In this document: in pieces, positions 6,700 to 14,003 of the stretch
Layout of the letters: each line of letters opens with the position of its first letter
Position numbering within the stretch: the stretch's first letter is position 1
Assembly (NCBI GenBank): GCA_003563375.1
Contig: PWSB01000223.1
Coordinates: 1-15,301 of the forward strand
Origin: Actinomycetota bacterium
Lineage (GTDB): Bacteria; Actinomycetota; Humimicrobiia; Humimicrobiales; Humimicrobiaceae
Length of the DNA: 15,301 bases
Direction: 5' to 3'
Notes under the pieces: model-generated
Told to the model about the DNA's origin: nothing
The model's input: the letters and a program-made list of their open reading frames with translations, nothing else
The model's database searches: none
Translations under genes and position numbers: made by a program

Positions 6700-7929
6700 T
6701 CATTCATACCTGAGGGCATCAATGGGATTAAGCCTGGCAGCTCTCATTGCGGGCCATATCCCAAAGAAAAGCCCTACCACCATAGAGAAACTTATAGCCA
6801 GCAATATAGGGTATAAGGTTATTGAAGTTGTAAGGATAGTAAATTGAGTTATTACGGCAGAGACAGCTATGGCAAATGCGATTCCAGCAATACCTCCGCT
6901 TACACTGAGCACGATGCTCTCGGTTAGAAATTGTAACAGTATATCTTTGTTCTTGGCCCCAACAGCTTTTCTTATCCCTATCTCCCTTGTCCTTTCAGTC
7001 ACCGACACAAGCATGATGTTCATTATGCCTATCCCTCCCACTAGAAGGGATATGCTGGCTATGCCCGCAATTGCAATGGTAAAGATACCTGTAACTGTCT
7101 CTACAATATCCAGCATCTGGGTCTGGTTTTGTACCGTGAAATCGCTTTTTTCATCAGGCAAAAGGTTATGTTGTCTTCTGATTATTTGTTCTACTTCTTT
7201 TGTGGCATCATCTATTGCCTCTTCATTTATTGCTTGGGCGAGTATTAGGTTGATATAATCCATCCCGAAAAGCTTATTCTGGGCGGTGGTTATAGGGATG
7301 GATATTACATTATCCTGGTCCTGGCCAAACTGGTCGGCTCCTATTTCCTTTATGGTGCCTATTACAGTAAAGTTTTGATTTCCTATCCTTATCATCTCTC
7401 CCAGAGGGTCTCTTCTTTGGAAAAGATCAGATACAACCCTCTGGCCTATGACTGCTACATTGGCTGAATTAGCGACATCGCTTTCTGTATAAAACCTTCC
7501 ATCTTCTATGTTAAAGTTATAGATATCCACGGCTTTTTCAGATGATGCATATATGCTTACCTGGGAGCTTGCTCCCATATAGGTAACTACAGAAGAACTT
7601 AATATAACCGGTATGGCTCCTTTTATAAATTGTGAATCCCTGTTGATAGCAGCAATATCCTCGTTTTTTAGCTGGTCCTGGGGTACCGTGCCCAGCATTT
7701 GTTCAAAACCCCCGTTCCTATCCCTTGAACCTGGGGATACGATGATAAGGTTAGACCCTATGTCCTGTATATTTTGGAGGACCATCTGTTGTGCTCCTGT
7801 GCCTATTGACAGCATTGCCACCACCGCTCCCACACCGATGATTATGCCCAGCATAGTGAGAAAGGACCTCAGCTTGCTCAACGCTAAGGCCTGAAAGGCC
7901 ACTTTTATGTTTTCCAGAAACCTTTTCAT
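6700..7929 (-). CDS. ABC transporter permease, MacB/FtsX type (YknZ-like)
   Basis: A 409-residue inner-membrane permease. TM1 (about 23-43, LTMLGIIIGVGAVVAML) is followed by a large extracytoplasmic domain (about 45-280), then TM2 (281-308), TM3 (337-362) and TM4 (372-392). The N-terminal cytoplasmic helix (NIKVAFQALALSKLRSFLTML) is typical of MacB-like proteins. TERTREIGIRKAVGA (311-325) is the conserved FtsX-family cytoplasmic loop that contacts the ATPase, and NPIDALRYE is the standard C-terminal end. Such proteins work as mechanotransmitters rather than simple channels, moving peptides, lipids or antimicrobials from the outer leaflet side. The ATG overlaps the ATPase stop by 4 bases. Substrate cannot be inferred. 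FtsX itself is unlikely because the partner genes are an adaptor and a PadR regulator. Confidence 0.92.
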   Translation of the reverse strand: MKRFLENIKVAFQALALSKLRSFLTMLGIIIGVGAVVAMLSIGTGAQQMVLQNIQDIGSNLIIVSPGSRDRNGGFEQMLGTVPQDQLKNEDIAAINRDSQFIKGAIPVILSSSVVTYMGASSQVSIYASSEKAVDIYNFNIEDGRFYTESDVANSANVAVIGQRVVSDLFQRRDPLGEMIRIGNQNFTVIGTIKEIGADQFGQDQDNVISIPITTAQNKLFGMDYINLILAQAINEEAIDDATKEVEQIIRRQHNLLPDEKSDFTVQNQTQMLDIVETVTGIFTIAIAGIASISLLVGGIGIMNIMLVSVTERTREIGIRKAVGAKNKDILLQFLTESIVLSVSGGIAGIAFAIAVSAVITQFTILTTSITLYPILLAISFSMVVGLFFGIWPAMRAARLNPIDALRYE

Positions 7930-8672
7930 CCTATATCCTCTTCCAGTTTAGGCATACTCTTCAGCTTCTCCCTGGCATCTATAGGGTCTGTCACAGCTTC
8001 CTGCTTGTTTATCTTTCCGTCCTTTAGGTATATGATCCTCCTGGTATGGCGGGCTACCTCCATCTCATGGGTCACCAGGAGGATAGTCTTGCCCAGCCGG
8101 TTTAGTTTTTGAAAGATTGAGATGATCTCTTCTCCTGTTACGGAATCCAGGTTGCCGGTAGGCTCATCTGCAAGGATTATGGAAGGGTCATTGGTCAATG
8201 CCCTGGCAATGGCCACCCTTTGTTTCTGGCCTCCGGACAGTTCATTTGGCCTGTGCCTTATCCATTTTGAAAGGCCGACCGAATCTATGGATTCGAGCAC
8301 CTTTTTTTGGCGGTTGGCTGAATTATTCGAATAGAGCAGGGGGAGCTCGACATTCTGGTATATGTTAGACCTTGACAGCAGGTTGAAGGTTTGGAAGACA
8401 AAACCGATTTTTTTATTGCGTATTTCAGCAAGCTGGTTATCACTTAACCTGCTGACATCAACATTCTCCAGAAGGTATTTTCCAGAGGAAGGTGTGTCCA
8501 GGCATCCTATGATGTTCATAAGTGTGGACTTACCGGACCCTGATGGGCCCATTACAGCGACAAAATCGCCTTTATCTATCTTAAGGTCGACGGCCCTGAG
8601 TGCTTTGACCTTGACCTTCCCAAGGATATAAGTCTTGGTCAGGGCTCCGATATTTATAATATCATTCATCAT
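7926..8672 (-). CDS. ABC transporter ATP-binding protein, MacB/LolD type (YknY-like)
   Basis: A 248-residue cytoplasmic ATPase. Walker A GPSGSGKST is at 42-50, the Q-loop glutamine at 94 in FVFQTFNLLSRSN, the signature LSGGQ at 145-149, Walker B IILADE at 165-170, the D-loop near 176 and the switch His at 202. FNLLSRSNIYQNVELPLLY is characteristic of the MacB/LolD/YknY subfamily, which pairs with four-helix permeases. The start is one of two consecutive ATGs (8672 or 8669), with AGGAT just upstream; the second ATG has the better spacing. The first codons overlap the end of the adaptor gene by 11 bases and the last codons overlap the permease gene by 4, so the three are translated as a unit. 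The protein ends in a short polar tail beyond the catalytic core. Confidence 0.95.
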   Translation of the reverse strand: MMNDIINIGALTKTYILGKVKVKALRAVDLKIDKGDFVAVMGPSGSGKSTLMNIIGCLDTPSSGKYLLENVDVSRLSDNQLAEIRNKKIGFVFQTFNLLSRSNIYQNVELPLLYSNNSANRQKKVLESIDSVGLSKWIRHRPNELSGGQKQRVAIARALTNDPSIILADEPTGNLDSVTGEEIISIFQKLNRLGKTILLVTHEMEVARHTRRIIYLKDGKINKQEAVTDPIDAREKLKSMPKLEEDIG

Positions 8673-10146
8673 CGATCCTGGAAGTTATTACCTCGTCCCC
8701 TTCCCGAAGTCCGGCCACTATTTCTATGTAGTCAAAGCTAAACGCCCCTGTAGTGACCTCTCTCTTAATGATATCCCCGTTTTCCAAAATGTCTACATAC
8801 TGGATACCATCTTCCTCATAGACCGCTACCATGGGAACCACAAGCACATCTTTTGCCTGTATGCTGGATATGCTAAGGTTAGCGGAAAACCCATATTTGA
8901 AATCATTGGCCTCATCAGGCATAACATTTATCTTATAGGTCACTATCTCCCCAATATTTTCAGGAACCTGGTATATTTTTATTACTTTTCCTGTATATTG
9001 TTTTGTTTGGAACGCATCCAGGGTAAAGGAGACTTCCTGCCCGACTTCCAGTTTGGTTATATCAGTCTCAGAGATATTAGAAGAAATAATATAATCTTTG
9101 CTTATGATGGATAAGACGGTCATCCCAGGACTGGCAAATTCTCCCTTTGAGAATGTACTTTCAAGGACCAGTCCCTCAAAAGGAGCAACGACCTTGTTTT
9201 TGTCAAGGTCAAGGAGAGCCATTTCAAGATTGATCCCTGCAATGTTCTTCTGGCCTGCAGCCTGGTCTATGGCTTCCCTGGCAAGGGCAATCTGTTTTTG
9301 TGCATTCTGGGTCTCGCCCAATGTTGTCCAGTGTGTAATGCTCTGGCTTGCCTCTGCCTGTTTATGGGCACTTTGGGCTGAATGGACTTGTGCTTCTGCC
9401 TGCACCCGGGTCTGTTCATAACTTGCCTGAGCCATATCTGCCTGTTTCTGGACCGCCTTTAGCTCAGCTTTCAGATTATCAAGGTAAAGCTGTGTCAGGT
9501 TAGGGTTTGGCTCATAGGAAGCTAATTGTATACCGTCATAGAGGGGGGTATCCCCTAATTGCGGAACCGTGATACTTTCAGACTCCTTTCTTGCTTCCTC
9601 GTAGGCCACCTGGGCAGAATCTACAGTAACCCTTGCAACCTCTAAGGCTTCCCTGGCATGGGCAATGGACTTATCGGCCAGCCTTTGTGCATCATGGAGC
9701 GCGATGAGGGCACTTTCTGTGTTTTGAGCTGCCAGATGTCTATTTTCTTTGGCCAACTGCTGGGCTATATGTTCGTTTTCCAGAGCCTGCTGGTAGCTTA
9801 TCTCAGCTTGGCAAAGTGAGCTTTCAGCAATCGCCAGGTTCTCTCTTGCCTGCTGTATGGAAAGCACCGTCATCTGATTGTCTACCTCGAATAATATATC
9901 CCTCCTGCTAAAACTATCGCCTTTTTGCTTTGCCGATATCACCATGCCGCCTGCCTGGAGGCTGTAATTTCTTACCTCTTTGCTGTCGACATAGCCTGTA
10001 GAAGAGATCATGTGTATGATATCACCTTTCCGGGCGGTATAGGTCTCTATCTGTACTTCTTCCCTCCTGCAGGATACAAGGATAAGAGCAAGCATTATAA
10101 ATAGGGCAAGCAGAAGATATATATTTTTATTAACCTTAGCGACCAT
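8662..10146 (-). CDS. Membrane-fusion / periplasmic adaptor lipoprotein (HlyD/RND type, YknX-like)
   Basis: A 494-residue adaptor for the neighbouring ABC pair. The N-terminal hydrophobic segment ends in LILVSC, a lipobox with Cys at 26. Next comes the first half of the membrane-proximal barrel and biotinyl-lipoyl domain (about 33-92, GDIIHMISSTGYVDSKEV). A very long Ala/Gln/Glu-rich coiled-coil hairpin follows in two arms (about 93-188 and 220-315), with a Pro/Tyr-containing interruption (192-218). The second lipoyl half has VVAPFEGLVLE (319-329) and GEFASPGMTVLSI. The beta-barrel has ETDITKLEVGQEVSFTLDA, and the C-terminus has VPMVAVYEEDG and GLREGDEVI. Length is above the usual 350-400 because of the hairpin. 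CCAGGGG sits before the ATG. The start overlaps the padR stop by 11 bases and the end overlaps the ATPase start. Confidence 0.9.
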   Translation of the reverse strand: MVAKVNKNIYLLLALFIMLALILVSCRREEVQIETYTARKGDIIHMISSTGYVDSKEVRNYSLQAGGMVISAKQKGDSFSRRDILFEVDNQMTVLSIQQARENLAIAESSLCQAEISYQQALENEHIAQQLAKENRHLAAQNTESALIALHDAQRLADKSIAHAREALEVARVTVDSAQVAYEEARKESESITVPQLGDTPLYDGIQLASYEPNPNLTQLYLDNLKAELKAVQKQADMAQASYEQTRVQAEAQVHSAQSAHKQAEASQSITHWTTLGETQNAQKQIALAREAIDQAAGQKNIAGINLEMALLDLDKNKVVAPFEGLVLESTFSKGEFASPGMTVLSIISKDYIISSNISETDITKLEVGQEVSFTLDAFQTKQYTGKVIKIYQVPENIGEIVTYKINVMPDEANDFKYGFSANLSISSIQAKDVLVVPMVAVYEEDGIQYVDILENGDIIKREVTTGAFSFDYIEIVAGLREGDEVITSRIDDE

Positions 10147-10687
10147 TCTTTTCCCCTGGCCTTGGTGAAAAGATATCTTTGAATATATTATTAAAGATTT
10201 TTATGGATTCGGACATCTGTTCCTTTAGAACTGCTTTTAGAAGCCTGTACTCCCTCCTACCTTTGTCAGTTATCCTGTACAGCCGCCTGGGGTGCTCGCT
10301 GTTTAAGCTCCAGCGCCCTTTTACGAATTTCTCCTCTTCAAGTTCTTTTAGCAGGGGGTAGATTGAGCCAGGATTTGGACTCCAGGTCTTGTCGGTCCTA
10401 TTTTCTATCTCAGCCATGATTTCACTTCCGAACATTTCCTTAAGACATAAAAGATGGAGGGTAAGCAAGGGCAAGAGTCCGCTTCTGGTCAAAACCATGT
10501 TTACAAAAGGGTTTATATCCGGGCTTTCTACCCATGGCTGGAAGCTTCTTTTGCCGAAAACCCAATGTTTTTTTATATCTTTGTAGATCTTTTCAGCAAA
10601 TTTTTCAGGGTTTTTGAGTTCAGACTCTAACCTGCTCTTTATAAAGCCCTTGATCTCTTTTTCTATAGGAAGTTCTTTTTTTGGCAT
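10136..10687 (-). CDS. PadR-family transcriptional regulator with N-terminal extension
   Basis: A 183-residue protein from ATG 10687. An in-frame TTG at 10747 would add 20 residues, but it has no ribosome-binding site and its bases read better as a -35 element (TTGACT), so the ATG is preferred. The winged-helix domain covers about 71-150, with LTLHLLCLKEMFGSEIMAEI, then WSPNPGSIYPLLKELEEEKFVKGRW and RRLYRITDKGRREY. These are the PadR hallmarks: G-x-I-Y-P-L-L, wing tip, then YRITDKG. The roughly 70-residue charged, helical N-terminal part preceding the DNA-binding domain is unusual and unrecognised. PadR proteins are ligand-relieved repressors, often of efflux systems; this one leads the four-gene exporter operon and overlaps the adaptor gene by 11 bases. 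No ribosome-binding site is clear before either start. A perfect palindrome lies immediately upstream of the ATG. Confidence 0.85.
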   Translation of the reverse strand: MPKKELPIEKEIKGFIKSRLESELKNPEKFAEKIYKDIKKHWVFGKRSFQPWVESPDINPFVNMVLTRSGLLPLLTLHLLCLKEMFGSEIMAEIENRTDKTWSPNPGSIYPLLKELEEEKFVKGRWSLNSEHPRRLYRITDKGRREYRLLKAVLKEQMSESIKIFNNIFKDIFSPRPGEKNGR

Positions 10688-10688
10688 T

Positions 10689-10702
10689 TCGATATATATC
10701 GA
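10689..10702. promoter_or_regulatory. 14-base perfect palindrome at the padR start, candidate operator
   Basis: TCGATATATATCGA is its own reverse complement and ends one base before the preferred padR ATG on the minus strand. It fits a self-operator for the dimeric PadR regulator. On the minus strand its core TATATA could also act as a -10 of a leaderless promoter, since the ATG follows the core by about 6 bases. If translation instead begins at TTG 10747, the palindrome lies within the coding region. Confidence 0.4.
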
Positions 10703-10720
10703 GTTCAATACTAATATCAG

Positions 10721-10747
10721 CTTATAAAGCAGGGGAGCAAAAGTCAA
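10721..10747 (-). promoter_or_regulatory. Candidate promoter for the padR-exporter operon
   Basis: On the minus strand TTGACT (10747-10742) and TATAAG (10726-10721) are separated by 15 bases, a shorter spacing than the optimal 17. It would give an RNA start near 10715 and a leader that runs through the palindrome to the ATG at 10687. Seen by eye only. Confidence 0.35.
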
Positions 10748-10805
10748 GGAGAATAAATAATTTGTGTTTTTTTAATATGTTTAATACGTTAGAATATAGT
10801 AGTCT

Positions 10806-10811
10806 TATAAT
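10806..10811 (+). promoter_or_regulatory. Candidate -10 box of the eno promoter
   Basis: A perfect TATAAT lies 32 bases before the eno ATG. The region 17-19 bases upstream (near 10781-10788) is AT-rich with no good -35 match, so the promoter may depend on an activator or AT-rich upstream sequence. Transcription would begin near 10818, leaving a short leader containing the ribosome-binding site at 10829-10835. Confidence 0.45.
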
Positions 10812-10843
10812 ACTTAAAATTTTGGACCAAAGGAGTGCAAAGC

Positions 10844-12139
10844 ATGAGTGATTGGACCACTATCATCGATGTCTATGCCAGAGAAATTCTTGATTCAAGG
10901 GGAAACCCAACCGTAGAAGTGGAGACTGTACTTGACAGCGGGGCAGTGGGAAGGGCAGCGGTACCTTCAGGAGCTTCCACCGGCCAGTTTGAAGCGGTTG
11001 AACTTAGAGATGAAGACAAAAGCAGATATATGGGAAAAGGCGTTCTAAAAGCAGTAGAAAATGTAAACAATATAATAGGTCCCGAGCTTGAGACCATGGA
11101 TGCCATATTCCAAAGGGAGATAGATCAGATGCTAATAGACTTAGACGGGAGCCAAAACAAGTCCAAGCTGGGTGCAAATGCCATGCTGGGAGTATCCCTT
11201 TCAGTGGCTAAAGCGGCATCTATTGCTTTGGACATTCCCCTTTACAAGTATATTGGCGGGGTAAATTCACATCTTCTTCCGGCACCGATGATGAATATAC
11301 TGAATGGGGGAGAGCATGCTGACAACAGTGTTGACCTTCAGGAGTTTATGATAATGCCTCTGGGGGCAAAGTCTTTTAAGCAGGCCCTAAGGATGGGTGC
11401 GGAGGTCTTCCATACCTTGAAAGGTGTCTTGAAAAAAAACGGCCTTTCCACCTCTGTAGGTGATGAGGGGGGGTTTGCCCCTGACCTTAAGACAAATGAG
11501 GACGCCATAAAATATATAATCACTGCCATAAATGAAGCAGGGTATGAACCTGGTAAAGATATTTATATAGCCCTTGACCCTGCAGCCACCGAGTTTTTCA
11601 AAGGCGGCAAATATCATCTTGAAGGGGAGGCAAAGGTGCTCGATCCCCGGCAAATGGTAGATTATTATCAGGGTCTGGTGGAAAAATACCCTATCATCTC
11701 CATAGAGGACGGTATGGCCGAAGAAGACTGGGAAGGATGGAAAGACATCACAGAAAGGCTGGGTGAGAAGGTGCAGCTGGTCGGCGATGATCTTTTTGTA
11801 ACCAACACCATAAGGCTCAAAAAAGGAATAGATATGGGAGTTGCAAATTCAATACTGGTAAAGGTAAACCAGATAGGCACCTTGACCGAGACCCTGGATG
11901 CGATCGAGATGGCAAAGAAAGCAGGCTACAGTGCAGTAGTCTCCCATAGGTCGGGGGAGACAGAGGATACCACTATTTCAGATATTGTGGTAGGGACCAA
12001 TGCAGGCCAGATAAAGACAGGGGCCCCTTCCAGGACCGATAGGGTATCAAAATACAATCAGCTTTTAAGGATAGAGGAAGAGCTTGGAGAGGAAGCCAGG
12101 TATTTAGGTCTAGGGGCTTTTTACAATATTTCTATATAA
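10844..12139 (+). CDS. eno: Enolase (phosphopyruvate hydratase)
   Basis: A 431-residue glycolytic enzyme converting 2-phosphoglycerate to phosphoenolpyruvate with Mg2+, cytoplasmic and usually an octamer or dimer. ATG 10844 is chosen because AAAGGAG (10829-10835) sits 8 bases upstream; the in-frame GTG at 10835 overlaps that site. Conserved elements are AREILDSRGNPTVEVE, PSGASTG (the mobile substrate loop), GGEHADNSVDLQEFMIMP with the catalytic-region E167, and GDEGGFAP with E208. Metal ligands are D245 (ALDP), E288 (SIEDG) and D315 (VGDDL). The signature ILVKVNQIGTLTET contains the catalytic base K340, followed by SHRSGETEDTTI with H368 and GQIKTGAPSRTDR with K391. Nothing is missing and length is normal. 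It is transcribed away from padR and is followed 63 bases later by a LacI-family regulator; no clear terminator separates them. Confidence 0.97.
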   Translation: MSDWTTIIDVYAREILDSRGNPTVEVETVLDSGAVGRAAVPSGASTGQFEAVELRDEDKSRYMGKGVLKAVENVNNIIGPELETMDAIFQREIDQMLIDLDGSQNKSKLGANAMLGVSLSVAKAASIALDIPLYKYIGGVNSHLLPAPMMNILNGGEHADNSVDLQEFMIMPLGAKSFKQALRMGAEVFHTLKGVLKKNGLSTSVGDEGGFAPDLKTNEDAIKYIITAINEAGYEPGKDIYIALDPAATEFFKGGKYHLEGEAKVLDPRQMVDYYQGLVEKYPIISIEDGMAEEDWEGWKDITERLGEKVQLVGDDLFVTNTIRLKKGIDMGVANSILVKVNQIGTLTETLDAIEMAKKAGYSAVVSHRSGETEDTTISDIVVGTNAGQIKTGAPSRTDRVSKYNQLLRIEEELGEEARYLGLGAFYNISI

Positions 12140-12202
12140 ATCAGATAATTTTATTTATATTTCTTTTAAGTTTATTACCTGAAAGAACAACATATCTTGA
12201 AT

Positions 12203-13243
12203 ATGGCGGCCCAAAAAAAAAGGTTAACCATTAAAGATATTGCCAAAATAGCCGGTGTTTCTGCATCAACCGTTTCCAATGCCTTGTCAGGGGAAAGGCA
12301 TGTCAATAAAGAGACCAAGAAGAAAATATTCGATGCTGTAAAAAAATACAGATACACCCCCAATATTATAGCCAGGGGGCTCAGCAAGAAGAAGACCGGT
12401 ATAATAGGCATCATAATCCCTGACATAAACAATCCCTTTTATGCTGAAGTGGTACGGGGCATAGATGAAGAAGCTAAAAGGAGGGATTATCTTCCACTGG
12501 TGGTCAGCACTTATTATGACGATGATGTAGAGATAGCCCAGATAAACAAGCTTGGGTCCCTGTTTGTAGACGGTTATATCTTTGTCGGGGGTACCTGCGG
12601 CTTTGAACGGGTTTTATCCTCCATCTCTTATATGGGAGGCTTTGTGCTTGTTAACAGGTATTGCAGAAACGGTAATTTTTCATCAGTAATAGTAGACAGC
12701 GAAAAAGCTATAAAAACGGGGGTAGACCATCTTTATACGATGGGCCACAGGCATATAGGATATGTGGGCTGGAGGACCGGGGAAACAATCATCCCTGAAA
12801 ATAAATATAGGGGATACCTGAGAGGGCTGGAAGAAAACAGAATGACAGGGGACCGAAGCATCATCTTTATGGCTAAAAAAATAATCACCAATCAATACAG
12901 CTACGGCTATAATGTAATGGCCCAATATCTCAGGGGATGTAAAAAACCTGCCTTTACGGCCTTGATCTGCCAGACAGATATCATAGCCCTTGGGGTTATG
13001 AGGGCATTACAGGACAAAGGCCTTAGCATCCCTGAGGATATTTCCATCTTGGGTTATGGAAACCTTGATGCTGCTAAGTTTTCCAATCCTGCAGTCTCCT
13101 CAATAGACATACCAAAAAAAAGGATGGGCCTGGCAGGAGCGGCTATACTTTTTGATTCCATAAGCCGCTTAAGACCTAATAATCAAAGGGTGTATTTCAA
13201 AGCTAAAATCATAGAAAGGGAATCGATTGCCAGAGTTACCTGA
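12203..13243 (+). CDS. LacI-family transcriptional regulator
   Basis: A 346-residue sugar-type repressor. The N-terminal helix-turn-helix reads LTIKDIAKIAGVSASTVSNALSG (from residue 8), followed by the recognition-to-hinge segment RYTPNIIARGLSKKKTGIIGIIIPDINNPFY. The hinge helix NIIARGL inserts into the DNA minor groove in this family. The rest is a periplasmic-binding-protein-like ligand domain with VDGYIFVGGT, GYVGWRTGE, ALICQTDIIALGVMRALQDKGLSIPEDISILGYGNLD and SSIDIPKKRMG, all standard for LacI/GalR members. ATG 12203 is preferred over TTG 12197; neither has a strong ribosome-binding site. Its position after eno suggests carbon-source control, but effector and targets cannot be read from sequence. 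Its last 17 bases overlap the start of the Fpg-like gene. Confidence 0.93.
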   Translation: MAAQKKRLTIKDIAKIAGVSASTVSNALSGERHVNKETKKKIFDAVKKYRYTPNIIARGLSKKKTGIIGIIIPDINNPFYAEVVRGIDEEAKRRDYLPLVVSTYYDDDVEIAQINKLGSLFVDGYIFVGGTCGFERVLSSISYMGGFVLVNRYCRNGNFSSVIVDSEKAIKTGVDHLYTMGHRHIGYVGWRTGETIIPENKYRGYLRGLEENRMTGDRSIIFMAKKIITNQYSYGYNVMAQYLRGCKKPAFTALICQTDIIALGVMRALQDKGLSIPEDISILGYGNLDAAKFSNPAVSSIDIPKKRMGLAGAAILFDSISRLRPNNQRVYFKAKIIERESIARVT

Positions 13244-14003
13244 TGTAGAGATATTTAAAAATTATTTTGACCAGACTTCACTGAACAAAAAAGTGACCAG
13301 CCTTGAGCTGGTGGAAAAGTCTATACTGGCTGGTATCAGCGAAGATAAACTGAAAAAACATATAGAAGGAAACCGTTTCACAAAGACTTTTAGGCATGGA
13401 AAATACCTTTTTGCAAGAAATAACACTGGGTACTTTCTGGTCATGCATTTTGGAATGACTGGCCGTCTAGAATTTAATGAGGAAAATAGAGAGCCAGAAT
13501 ATTACAAGATGGCTTTAAGGTTTAAAAAAGGTTCCCTTTATTATATTTCAATAAGAAAACTGGGAAGAATCTCTTTTACCGGCAGCATGGATTCCTATAT
13601 TGAACAAAGGAAGCTCGGTCCTGATGCTTTAGAGATAGGGAGAGAAGAATTTTTAAAGCTGGCTTCAAAGAAAAAAGGAATGGTAAAGCCTGTTTTAATG
13701 GACCAAACTTTCATTGCAGGATTGGGAAACATATATGTAGATGAGATCTTATATAACTGCCGCATCCAACCAAGGAAAAAGATGCAAAATATGGCAGAAA
13801 AAGATTTGAAAAGGATACACACCTGCATGGGACATGTCCTTGCAACTTCCATAAAAGCCAAAGCAGAGCCAGGCAGGATGCCTCAAACATGGCTCATCAA
13901 AAAAAGGAAAGAGGGCTTGAAATGCCCAAAATGCAAGGGTAGGATAAAAAAGATACTTATCCAGGGAAGGGGGACCTATTTCTGTTCAGGCTGCCAGGGT
14001 TGA
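13227..14003 (+). CDS. Fpg/MutM/Nei-family DNA glycosylase-AP lyase
   Basis: A 258-residue base-excision-repair enzyme. The start is TTG 13227, because it produces the obligatory N-terminus PELPDVE after Met removal, exposing the catalytic Pro2 with Glu3; GAAAGGG (13214-13220) is 6 bases upstream. Other hallmarks are FRHGKYLF (K59), LVMHFGMTGRL (72-81), FIAGLGNIYVDEIL (N168) and a C-terminal zinc finger C233-x2-C236-x16-C253-x2-C256 with R248 in GRGTYFC. The usual DxRKFG wedge region reads SIRKLG here (109-113), so Phe is replaced by Leu and the Asp is lost. The segment before the zinc finger (GRMPQTWLIKKR) is unlike the classical 8-oxoguanine capping loop. Family and mechanism are secure. 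Whether it removes 8-oxoguanine, FapyG or oxidised pyrimidines is open, so no symbol is given. Translationally coupled to the LacI-type gene. Confidence 0.9.
   Translation: MPELPDVEIFKNYFDQTSLNKKVTSLELVEKSILAGISEDKLKKHIEGNRFTKTFRHGKYLFARNNTGYFLVMHFGMTGRLEFNEENREPEYYKMALRFKKGSLYYISIRKLGRISFTGSMDSYIEQRKLGPDALEIGREEFLKLASKKKGMVKPVLMDQTFIAGLGNIYVDEILYNCRIQPRKKMQNMAEKDLKRIHTCMGHVLATSIKAKAEPGRMPQTWLIKKRKEGLKCPKCKGRIKKILIQGRGTYFCSGCQG

Noticed and set aside
6700..8672. FtsE-FtsX cell-division pair
   Set aside because: The permease shares the FtsX-family core, but the genes are coupled to an adaptor lipoprotein and a PadR regulator, and the ATPase has MacB/LolD-type signatures.
8635..9114. A 159-codon plus-strand frame opposite the adaptor gene
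   Set aside because: It is antisense to conserved adaptor sequence, starts across the ATPase/adaptor overlap and shows no protein-family features.
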